Below, piece by piece: positions 57,558-64,000 of a stretch of DNA of 64,000 bases. How positions within the stretch are numbered: the first letter of the stretch is position 1; the number at the start of each line of letters is the position of its first letter. This stretch comes from Pseudorhodoplanes sinuspersici (GTDB lineage: Bacteria; Pseudomonadota; Alphaproteobacteria; Rhizobiales; Xanthobacteraceae): assembly GCF_002119765.1 (NCBI RefSeq), contig NZ_CP021112.1, positions 4,520,501-4,584,500 of the forward strand, in the 5' to 3' direction. The notes beneath the pieces are model-generated. The model ran no database searches and had not been told where the DNA came from. It saw only the letters and a program-made list of their open reading frames with translations. The translations under genes and the position numbers were made by a program.

Positions 57558-57872
57558 ATGATCGGCGACAACCGACAAGCCAAATTTTCGGTTGTCCCGA
57601 ACACGCGCTCGGTCAACCAGGAACGACGTGATTTCGCGGCCAAGGTGCGGGCGGCGAGGGCGTTGCTGGGCTGGAGTCAGGCTGAACTGGGACAGCGTGT
57701 TGGCGTGACGCAGCGCTCTATCAACCGGCTTGAACAGGCCAATGTCGACATTCGCCGGTCGACGGCAGTCGCCATAGAACAAGTTCTGCGCGACGAGGGC
57801 GTATCATTCGAAATCATTCAATCCGGCGGATTCAGGATTGTCGTTTTGCCGCGCTCTCACAAACGCTCTTAG
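57558..57872 (+). CDS. XRE family transcriptional regulator
   Basis: Cro/C1-type helix-turn-helix protein of 104 residues. The DNA-binding domain (about 27-85) reads A-R-A-L-L-G-W-S-Q-A-E-L-G-Q-R-V-G-V-T-Q-R-S-I-N-R-L-E. A short C-terminal beta segment follows (S-F-E-I-I-Q-S-G-G-F-R-I-V-V-L). GGCGAG precedes the ATG. It is divergent from the integrase across the inverted-repeat operator, an immunity-repressor-like arrangement. Nothing else phage-like is near, so the element is small or decayed. Confidence 0.88.
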   Translation: MIGDNRQAKFSVVPNTRSVNQERRDFAAKVRAARALLGWSQAELGQRVGVTQRSINRLEQANVDIRRSTAVAIEQVLRDEGVSFEIIQSGGFRIVVLPRSHKRS

Positions 57873-57939
57873 ATTGATGACGACGATGCTTGGGCTGGCG
57901 CGGGTCGCATTGTTGAAAACAGCGCCTTGCGATTGATCG

Positions 57940-58632
57940 TTACGCCGAGCGCCGCTGATCCTCGTTCAGAAAGTCCCGGACGGCGGCGAAGACGGCGCGA
58001 AACATTTGCGGCGTCAGCACGCCGGTATTCGTGTTGTAGCGCGAGCAATGATAGCTATCGAACAGCACGATATGGCCGAGACTGTTCTGCGCACCGTGGC
58101 CGAACTTGACGGCCGATTTGCGCGCCCCGAACGCCGTCACCACGGCATCGTGCGCGATGCGGCCGAGTGCGACGATCGCCTGCAAATCCGTCATCTCGCC
58201 AATGGTGGCTTCAAGGAATGAGCGGCAGGTCGCGATCTCGACCGGCGTTGGTTTGTTTTCTGGCGGTACGCAGCGCACCGCATTGGTGATCCGCGCATCG
58301 ATCAGGTCGAGGCTGTCATCGACTCGCGCTTCGAAATGACCGTGCGCAAAGCCGTATTCGACCAGCGTCTGGTAAAGAAGGTCGCCAGCATAATCGCCCG
58401 TGAAGGGACGGCCAGTGCGATTAGCGCCCTGCAATCCGGGCGCGAGACCGACGATCAGAAGCCGCGCCGTCTTCGGTCCGAATGAACCAACCGGCGCGTT
58501 GAACCAGCCCGGCTCTTCCTCACGCCATCGCATCCTGAATTCGGCCAGGCGGGGGCAGAGCGGGCAGTCGCGTCCGGGCTTTCCGCTGTCGCGAATGAAT
58601 GCTGGATTCTCAGTCCTCGAAGTCGTCGCCAT
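57940..58632 (-). CDS. Type-5 uracil-DNA glycosylase (UdgB-like)
   Basis: Base-excision repair enzyme of 230 residues. The iron-sulfur cysteines are in C-P-L-C-P near 23. The family-5 motif V-G-L-A-P-G-L-Q-G-A-N-R-T-G-R-P lies near 60-75, lacking the Asp/Asn of classical UDG motif A as in other family-5 members. C-V-P-P-E-N-K-P-T-P and Y-H-C-S-R-Y-N-T-N-T-G follow. The ATG at 58632 overlaps the end of the NYN gene by 23 bases; a longer frame upstream is not family-like. Confidence 0.9.
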   Translation of the reverse strand: MATTSRTENPAFIRDSGKPGRDCPLCPRLAEFRMRWREEEPGWFNAPVGSFGPKTARLLIVGLAPGLQGANRTGRPFTGDYAGDLLYQTLVEYGFAHGHFEARVDDSLDLIDARITNAVRCVPPENKPTPVEIATCRSFLEATIGEMTDLQAIVALGRIAHDAVVTAFGARKSAVKFGHGAQNSLGHIVLFDSYHCSRYNTNTGVLTPQMFRAVFAAVRDFLNEDQRRSA

Positions 58633-59266
58633 CGGGACCAATGGGCGCGCGCTGCGAAGCAGGCCGCTGCAGGAATTGCGGGGTATGCGACCGGGTTTCG
58701 CGTCCTTCGCGTGGCTCCCGGTGGGTGGCCGGACGCTCCGCCGGATCGCGGCCAACCTTGCTCTGCAAATGAATGATGTCGATAAATTCGTCGGCTTGCC
58801 GTCGCAATTCATCCGCCACCATGGGCGGCTGTGACGACATGGTGGAGACGACTGTGACGCGAACCCCGCGCCGCTGCATCGCCTCGATCAGGGATCGGAA
58901 GTCGCCGTCGCCGGAAAACAGCACCATGTGATCGATCGAGCCGGCCAGTTCCATGGCGTCGACGGCGAGCTCGATGTCCATATTGCCCTTCACCTTGCGG
59001 CGCCCGGTCTGGTCGACAAATTCTTTCGTGGCCTTGGTCACCACGGTGTAGCCATTGTAGTCGAGCCAATCGATCAGTGGGCGGATCGACGAGTATTCCT
59101 GATCCTCGATCACCGCCGTGTAGTAAAAAGCGCGCAAGAGATAGCCACGGGACTGGAATTCGCGCAGCAAACGCTTGTAATCGATATCAAAACCCAGAGA
59201 TTTTGCTGTCGCGTAAAGATTTGCACCGTCAATGAACAGGGCTGTCTTTTCCAGATTCGATGCCAT
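58610..59266 (-). CDS. NYN domain protein, LabA/DUF88-like
   Basis: PIN-like nuclease-fold protein of 218 residues. Acidic site residues are D13 in A-L-F-I-D-G-A-N-L, D-I-E-L-A-V-D-A-M near 97-105 and F-S-G-D-G-D-F near 117-123. This is the NYN pattern of predicted RNases. The C-terminal ~50 residues are Arg/Glu/Pro-rich and disordered, ending D-D-F-E-D. Its 3' end overlaps the glycosylase start, so the two are coupled. RNA substrate unknown. Confidence 0.9.
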   Translation of the reverse strand: MASNLEKTALFIDGANLYATAKSLGFDIDYKRLLREFQSRGYLLRAFYYTAVIEDQEYSSIRPLIDWLDYNGYTVVTKATKEFVDQTGRRKVKGNMDIELAVDAMELAGSIDHMVLFSGDGDFRSLIEAMQRRGVRVTVVSTMSSQPPMVADELRRQADEFIDIIHLQSKVGRDPAERPATHREPREGRETRSHTPQFLQRPASQRAPIGPDGDDFED

Positions 59267-59604
59267 CGCTCAATTTTGTCCTTATCTCGTTCAGCAACCA
59301 GCCGCGGCGACGGTAATGTTCAATCCGTCGCGCCAGCGGACGACGCGGGACAACACAAGATGAAGCCTTGAAAAAACCCCAGATGCGCCGCGAAATCTGC
59401 CGCCCCTACGCACTAGTCCGCAGTGGGCCAATTTGTTCCCAAACAGTTGTTAATACTTTGCTCGTTAACAGGGTCAGATCGGCCCTCCAAGTTAAAAAGC
59501 CAAGTCCTTGAGCGTAAATTACTTCTTGCGGATTCGGGGGCATGCGGGTACCAACGACGCTAATTTCCAGGTGAATAACCCGCAATACAAGGAGTGACGA
59601 GCCC
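59267..59604. promoter_or_regulatory. 338-base divergent region between the NYN gene and rpoZ
   Basis: No ORF is convincing. The stretch 59430-59530 is AT-rich (GTTGTTAATACTTTGC, AAGTTAAAAAGC) and should contain the rpoZ promoter. No clear -35/-10 pair could be fixed by eye. AAGGAG precedes the rpoZ start. Confidence 0.4.
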
Positions 59605-59991
59605 ATGGCCCGTGTCACCGTAGAAGATTGCATTGACAAGGTTGAAAACCGCTTCGAACTCGTGCTGCTCGCCAGCCATCGCGCGCGCATGGTTTCGTCC
59701 GGTGCTCAGATCACTGTCGACCGCGACAATGACAAGAACCCGGTCGTCGCTCTTCGTGAGATCGCCGAAACGACGATCTCTCCGGGCGACCTGAAGGAAG
59801 ACCTGATCCACTCGCTGCAGAAGTATGTCGAGGTCGACGAGCCTGAAGCAGAAGCGCCGCTGATCGGCACGTCTGGTTCGGCCGATGCCGACGACACCGA
59901 TGTTGCGATGGAGCACATGAGCGAGGAAGAGCTGCTGCGCGGGCTGGAAGGTCTGACGCCGCCGGAAGCTCAGCCGGAGGAAGAGGAATAA
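59605..59991 (+). CDS. rpoZ: RNA polymerase omega subunit
   Basis: Small subunit aiding RNA polymerase assembly and, in proteobacteria, part of a (p)ppGpp site. It has 128 residues and starts [13 protein letters not shown], the family signature. [14 protein letters not shown] near 14-27 and [10 protein letters not shown] near 46 follow. An acidic C-terminal tail ends P-E-E-E-E. The (p)ppGpp enzyme gene lies 149 bases downstream, after a terminator; the link is functional as well as positional. Confidence 0.97.
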   Translation: MARVTVEDCIDKVENRFELVLLASHRARMVSSGAQITVDRDNDKNPVVALREIAETTISPGDLKEDLIHSLQKYVEVDEPEAEAPLIGTSGSADADDTDVAMEHMSEEELLRGLEGLTPPEAQPEEEE

Positions 59992-60012
59992 GCGCTGTCG
60001 CGCTTCTTTCAG

Positions 60013-60045
60013 AAGGCCCGGCTTGCTCGCCGGGCCTTTTTGTTT
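60013..60045 (+). terminator. rpoZ terminator
   Basis: AAGGCCCGGC-N6-GCCGGGCCTT followed by TTTG TTTC, 22 bases after the rpoZ stop: a strong intrinsic terminator, perhaps partly read through into rsh. Confidence 0.9.
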
Positions 60046-60140
60046 CTTAACCCTCGTGATCGGTCTTGCCGCCACGTTCAAACGCCGTGATATCATTTCT
60101 TTAGGAGGTTGGACAAAAGGGTGTCCGGCCGGAGCGGATC

Positions 60141-62465
60141 ATGGCGCGGTCTAACCCACAACTGCCCCGCATGCAGAACCAGTCCCGTGCTCGTGCACCG
60201 CTGGAACTCGCGGCGGCACGTCCATCGTCCGACACCGAAAAGCCAAAGCGGCCGGCCAAGCCGCAAATGATGCGGCAATACGAACTGGTTGACCGGGTCC
60301 GTCGCTACAATCCGGATACGGATGAAGCGCTTCTGAATCGCGCCTATGTCTACGCGATGAAAGCTCATGGCGAGCAAAAGCGCGCATCGGGCGATCCATA
60401 TTTCTCGCATCCGCTCGAGGTCGCGGCGATCCTGACCGACCTGCAGCTCGATGATGCCACTGTTACGGCTGCGCTGCTGCACGACACGATCGAGGATACG
60501 CCGGCGACACGGGCGGAAATCGACGAACTGTTCGGGCCCGAGATCGGTGCACTGGTCGAAGGTCTCACCAAGCTGAAGAAGCTCGACCTCGTCACCAAGG
60601 AAGCCAAGCAGGCCGAAAATCTCCGCAAGCTGCTGCTTGCGATCGCTGACGATGTGCGCGTGCTGCTAGTGAAGCTCGCCGATCGTCTGCACAACATGCG
60701 CACTCTGCATCACGTTCGGCCGGATACGCGGCGCCGGATGGCTGAAGAGACCCTGGATATCTATGCGCCGCTTGCCGGCCGTATGGGTATGCAGGAGATG
60801 CGGGAAGAGCTTGAAGACCTTTCATTCCGCGAACTCTATCCGGACGCCTATAATGTCGTAACCGAGCGGCTGCTGACACTGGGTTTGCGTAACAAGGATC
60901 TCACCATCGACATCGAGCAGCAGCTCACGCGCAAACTTGCCGATCGCGGCATCGCTGCCACTGTCAAAGGCCGCCAGAAGCGTGCCTATTCGATCTGGCG
61001 CAAGATGGAACGCAAGTCGGTCGGCTTCGAACAACTGTCGGACATCTTTGCGTTCCGCGTCATCGTGAACACGGTGGCGGAGTGCTACCAAGCGGTTGGT
61101 GTTGTTCACACAACCTGGCCGGTGGTGCCGGGGCGTTTCAAGGATTACATCTCGACACCCAAGCAGAACGATTATCGCTCCATCCATACGACCGTGGTCG
61201 GTCCTGGCAAGCAGCGCGTCGAATTGCAGGTCCGCACCAAGGAGATGGACGATATTGCCGAATACGGAATCGCCGCGCACGCCCTGTACAAGGATGCAAA
61301 CGTTTCACCGTCCGAGATGCTGTCGCGCGAATCCAACGCTTATGCGTGGCTGCGTCGAACGATCGAGCTTCTTTCCGAAGGTTCAAGCTCGGAGGAGTTT
61401 CTCGAACATACCAAGCTCGAGTTATTCCACGATCAGGTGTTCTGCTTTACGCCGAAGGGAAAGCTGATTGCGCTGCCGCGTCATGCAACGCCGATTGACT
61501 TTGCCTATGCGGTCCATACCGACGTCGGCAACATGGCCGTCGGCGCCAAGATCAACGGCAAGATCGCGCCGCTGGCGTCGGAACTGCAGAATGGCGACGA
61601 AGTCGAGATCATTACCTCGAAAGCGCAGAAAGCGCCGCCGGCAGCGTGGGAGTCCATCGTCGTCACCGGCAAGGCCCGCGCCTCAATCCGCCGCGCCACA
61701 CGGGTCGCCGTGCGAAGCCAGTATGCCGGCCTGGGCCGACGAATTGTCGATCGATTGTTTCATCGCGCCAAGAAGGAATATTCCGACGAGAAGCTGCAGG
61801 GCGCCTTGCCGCGTCTTGCCCGCGCTTCAATCGAAGAGGTCATGGCAGCCGTTGGTCGTGGCGAAATGAAAGCGTCCGACGTGGCCCGCGCCATGTATCC
61901 CGATTACCTGGAAGAGCGTGCGGCGCTGGCCGCGCCGAAGGGCGATAGCTCCTGGTTCGGTCTACGAGGTGCCAAGGCGGTCAAAGCCAAGCTGCCGGCG
62001 GGTGATCTTCCCGGCGCCATTCCGGTCCGCGGCATCAATAGCGATCTGCCAGTGCGGTTCGCACCCAATGGAGGCGCAGTGCCGGGCGACCGTATTGTCG
62101 GAATCCTGACGCCGGGCGAGGGCATTACCATTTATCCAATCCAGTCGCCGACGCTGAAAGAGTTCGAGGATCGGCCGGAAGCCTGGCTCGATTTGCGATG
62201 GGACATGGACGAGCGCGAACCGCAGCGTTTTCCAGCCCAGATCGTGGTGCAGTCTGTGAACGAGCCTGGTTCGCTGGCACAAGTGGCGCAGGTGATCGCC
62301 GAAAACGATGGCAATATCGATAACATCCATATGACGCGGCAATCACCGGATTTCACGACTTTGACGATTGACCTCGAAGTGTATGACCTTAAGCATCTGA
62401 CGGCGATCATCGCGCAATTGCGTGCCAAACCTGTCGTGGCAAGTGCCGCACGTGTGAATGGATGA
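60141..62465 (+). CDS. rsh: Bifunctional (p)ppGpp synthetase/hydrolase
   Basis: Stringent-response enzyme of 774 residues, the single long RSH of alphaproteobacteria. The hydrolase domain has F-S-H-P-L-E-V-A near 89 and L-L-H-D-T-I-E-D-T near 112 (intact HD and ED). The synthetase domain has [12 protein letters not shown] and [16 protein letters not shown] near 333-348. TGS (about 430-490) and C-terminal ACT (about 695-770) domains regulate it. The first ~40 residues are an extension before M-M-R-Q-Y-E-L, where most relatives start. Overlaps pdxJ by 8 nt. Confidence 0.95.
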   Translation: MARSNPQLPRMQNQSRARAPLELAAARPSSDTEKPKRPAKPQMMRQYELVDRVRRYNPDTDEALLNRAYVYAMKAHGEQKRASGDPYFSHPLEVAAILTDLQLDDATVTAALLHDTIEDTPATRAEIDELFGPEIGALVEGLTKLKKLDLVTKEAKQAENLRKLLLAIADDVRVLLVKLADRLHNMRTLHHVRPDTRRRMAEETLDIYAPLAGRMGMQEMREELEDLSFRELYPDAYNVVTERLLTLGLRNKDLTIDIEQQLTRKLADRGIAATVKGRQKRAYSIWRKMERKSVGFEQLSDIFAFRVIVNTVAECYQAVGVVHTTWPVVPGRFKDYISTPKQNDYRSIHTTVVGPGKQRVELQVRTKEMDDIAEYGIAAHALYKDANVSPSEMLSRESNAYAWLRRTIELLSEGSSSEEFLEHTKLELFHDQVFCFTPKGKLIALPRHATPIDFAYAVHTDVGNMAVGAKINGKIAPLASELQNGDEVEIITSKAQKAPPAAWESIVVTGKARASIRRATRVAVRSQYAGLGRRIVDRLFHRAKKEYSDEKLQGALPRLARASIEEVMAAVGRGEMKASDVARAMYPDYLEERAALAAPKGDSSWFGLRGAKAVKAKLPAGDLPGAIPVRGINSDLPVRFAPNGGAVPGDRIVGILTPGEGITIYPIQSPTLKEFEDRPEAWLDLRWDMDEREPQRFPAQIVVQSVNEPGSLAQVAQVIAENDGNIDNIHMTRQSPDFTTLTIDLEVYDLKHLTAIIAQLRAKPVVASAARVNG

Positions 62466-63231
62466 CGAGAAACGGATCGTGTCGCAAGCACCTTACCTTC
62501 GCCTCGGCGTGAATATCGATCACGTCGCAACCATCCGCAACGCCCGTGGCGGGCGGCATCCCGATCCGGTGCGTGCGGCAAAGCTTGCGGTGGCGGCCGG
62601 AGCCGATGGCATCACGGCGCATCTGCGCGAAGACCGCAGGCATATCCGCGATGAGGATATCGCGCGGCTGAAAGCCGAAATCGACAAGCCGCTGAATTTC
62701 GAAATGGCCGCGACCGAGGACATGATCGCTATTGCCGTGCGCACACGACCGCACGCAGCCTGCCTTGTGCCGGAACGCCGCGCCGAACGCACGACCGAAG
62801 GCGGACTGGATGCCGCCGGCCAGAAGAACGTCATTGGCAGTGCAGTAAAAACGCTGTCCGATGCCGGCATCCGCGTGTCGTTGTTCATCGCCGCGGACCA
62901 ACGCCAGATCGAAGCCGCTCATGCCGCCGGCGCGCCGGTCATCGAACTGCATACCGGTTCCTGGTGTGAAGCGTTGCTGGAAGGCGATGCAGATGTGGCG
63001 ACAAAGGAATTCGAACGGCTGGCGAAGTCAGCCGCGTTCGCCAAAAGTCTTGGCCTCGAAGTGCATGCTGGCCACGGGCTCGATTATGCGAGCGCCGAAA
63101 CCATCGCGGCTCTACCCGAAATCGTCGAACTCAACATTGGGCATTTCCTGATCGGCGAGGCTGTTTTTGTCGGTCTGGACAATGCGATCGGAACCATGCG
63201 TGGTGCGATGGACCGCGGACGCGGAGCATGA
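62458..63231 (+). CDS. pdxJ: Pyridoxine 5'-phosphate synthase
   Basis: Last ring-forming enzyme of the DXP-dependent vitamin B6 pathway, 257 residues. [17 protein letters not shown] near 14-30 is the family start, with the catalytic His near 59 in [17 protein letters not shown] near 161 and H-A-G-H-G-L-D-Y near 201 complete the site. About 12 residues precede the usual start. It overlaps the rsh end by 8 nt, so it is co-translated. A RIME-type element covers its stop codon. Confidence 0.95.
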   Translation: MDDEKRIVSQAPYLRLGVNIDHVATIRNARGGRHPDPVRAAKLAVAAGADGITAHLREDRRHIRDEDIARLKAEIDKPLNFEMAATEDMIAIAVRTRPHAACLVPERRAERTTEGGLDAAGQKNVIGSAVKTLSDAGIRVSLFIAADQRQIEAAHAAGAPVIELHTGSWCEALLEGDADVATKEFERLAKSAAFAKSLGLEVHAGHGLDYASAETIAALPEIVELNIGHFLIGEAVFVGLDNAIGTMRGAMDRGRGA

Positions 63232-63358
63232 TGCCGAAAAAGCCTGTCCCGGACTTGATCGGGATGTGAAACGGTTTTCGGACAACATCATGCTCCATTA
63301 TAAAGGAATCGATCACGTTCATGGTTTTGGATCGTTTCGATCCAAAATCATCGTGATC
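63224..63358. repeat. RIME-type palindromic element between pdxJ and acpS
   Basis: Perfect arms GAGCATGATG (63224-63233) and CATCATGCTC (63286-63295) enclose CCGAAAA / TTTTCGG. A second palindrome, TTTTGGATCG-TTT-CGATCCAAAA (63325-63347), is framed by GATCACG and CGTGATC. This is the layout of Rhizobium intergenic mosaic elements. It overlaps the pdxJ stop and fills the gap to acpS, so it is transcribed within the operon. Confidence 0.8.
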
Positions 63359-63373
63359 TAAGGCGAAGGCAGC

Positions 63374-63781
63374 ATGATCCTCGGTCTCGGCTCAGATCTC
63401 GTCAATATCCGCCGCATCGAGAAGGTGCTGGAGCGGCACGGCGACCGGTTCATTCAGCGCATCTTCACCCCGATCGAGCAGGCTAAGGCCGAACGGCGTG
63501 CGACAAGGATCGATACCTATGCCAAGCGGTTTGCCGCAAAGGAGGCATGCTCAAAGGCGCTGGGGACCGGTTTTCGAAAAGGGGTCTTCTTTCGCGACAT
63601 GGGCGTCGTGAATTTGCCGTCAGGGCGCCCCACCATGTCGCTGACAGGTGGTGCGCTGGCGCGGCTGAAGGACATCACCCCGGACGGCTTCGAAGCCCGG
63701 ATCGATATCAGTCTGACGGACGAATATCCGCTGGCGCAGGCCATCGTGATCATCTCGGCGGTCCCGCTCAAACCGAACTGA
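63374..63781 (+). CDS. acpS: Holo-[acyl-carrier-protein] synthase
   Basis: Transfers 4'-phosphopantetheine from CoA to acyl carrier protein, 135 residues. [14 protein letters not shown] at 2-15 carries the metal-binding Asp. [15 protein letters not shown] near 52-66 carries the Glu and substrate Lys. It lies between pdxJ and lepB, the conserved alphaproteobacterial order. AGGCGAAGG precedes the ATG, after the RIME-type element. Confidence 0.96.
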   Translation: MILGLGSDLVNIRRIEKVLERHGDRFIQRIFTPIEQAKAERRATRIDTYAKRFAAKEACSKALGTGFRKGVFFRDMGVVNLPSGRPTMSLTGGALARLKDITPDGFEARIDISLTDEYPLAQAIVIISAVPLKPN

Positions 63782-63907
63782 CCGGTCAGTCACTGGCTTT
63801 TGATGAACAGCATCAGCCGCTTAAAGGAAATATGTCGTTTCGTTGCGTGGCCCGCGGCCAGCCGCTACAAGGACGCGCCTGCCACTATCTCCCGGACAAG
63901 AGGCTAA

Positions 63908-64000
63908 ATGAGCGTGACCAGCACCAAGCGGAAGGAAGGCGGATTCGGTGAAACCGTCCGCGTCATTGTCCATGCGCTCATCATCGCCCTGGTGATCCGC
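63908..64000 (+). CDS. lepB: Signal peptidase I (5' part only)
   Basis: First 31 codons of the leader peptidase that cleaves signal peptides at the membrane. Reads M-S-V-T-S-T-K-R-K-E-G-G-F-G-E-T and then V-R-V-I-V-H-A-L-I-I-A-L-V-I-R, the N-terminal membrane anchor. Assignment rests on this anchor and on position after acpS, where lepB (then rnc, era) is expected. GAGG is 7 nt before the ATG. The catalytic Ser and Lys lie outside the window. Confidence 0.85.
   Translation, partial: MSVTSTKRKEGGFGETVRVIVHALIIALVIR

Overview
The window reads as a chromosomal segment of a GC-rich alphaproteobacterium of the order Hyphomicrobiales (Rhizobiales), most likely near the Nitrobacteraceae/Xanthobacteraceae. 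The evidence is gene order: pyrB-pyrC-plsY-dprA-topA-rnr-DUF983-Nudix-rpmG, uvrA/ssb, gyrA-coaD-PPIase-PPIase-queA-tgt, and rpoZ-rsh-pdxJ-acpS-lepB. Supporting signs are Omp31/Omp25-like porins, alphaproteobacterial GAAC-N7-GAAC LexA boxes, and RIME-type palindromic repeats between genes. No rRNA, tRNA or CRISPR was recognised.

Layout. 1-1.6 kb: a Tat-exported metallo-beta-lactamase-fold hydrolase (cut by the window edge) divergent from a LysR regulator. 1.6-13.1 kb: a long minus-strand housekeeping block for pyrimidine synthesis, phospholipid synthesis, natural transformation, topoisomerase I, RNase R and ribosomal protein L33. A small plus-strand gene with an operator-like promoter interrupts it. 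13.2-27.8 kb: accessory and envelope genes, including AidB-like flavoprotein, RuvX, CPBP protease, Ntn hydrolase, PsiF-like protein, DoxX, SDR, HAD, an ion channel with a zinc ribbon, a desaturase, and two paralogous one-helix membrane proteins. 27.8-31.7 kb: a repeat-rich, partly AT-richer accessory patch. It holds a Tat-exported deaminase between two ~153 bp direct repeats, a 19-codon ORF, an unknown protein, and a membrane-anchored PD-(D/E)XK nuclease-like protein.

31.7-41.4 kb: a DNA-repair block. uvrA and ssb each carry a LexA box, and between them lie two tandem porin genes with identical terminators and the bacterial NHEJ pair ku-ligD. 41.4-49.7 kb: marC, gyrA, coaD, two cyclophilins, queA, tgt. 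49.8-55.1 kb: an aromatic-acid catabolic cluster (LysR, two amidohydrolases, a Bug-type binding protein, a flavin monooxygenase). 55.3-57.9 kb: a zinc-ribbon miniprotein, then a tyrosine integrase divergent from an XRE regulator with a perfect inverted-repeat operator candidate. 57.9-64 kb: type-5 uracil-DNA glycosylase, NYN protein, rpoZ, the (p)ppGpp enzyme, pdxJ, acpS and the start of lepB.

Best candidates for something undescribed: the membrane-anchored nuclease-like protein and its neighbours (29.9-31.6 kb), the repeat-bounded Tat deaminase, the paralogous C-x19-C membrane protein family around 17-19.5 kb, and the three-copy TGCAACCT operator at 8.8 kb. PyrC and Tgt both lack metal-binding residues normal for their families. 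All functional statements rest on motif reading and recall of families; no database search was run.
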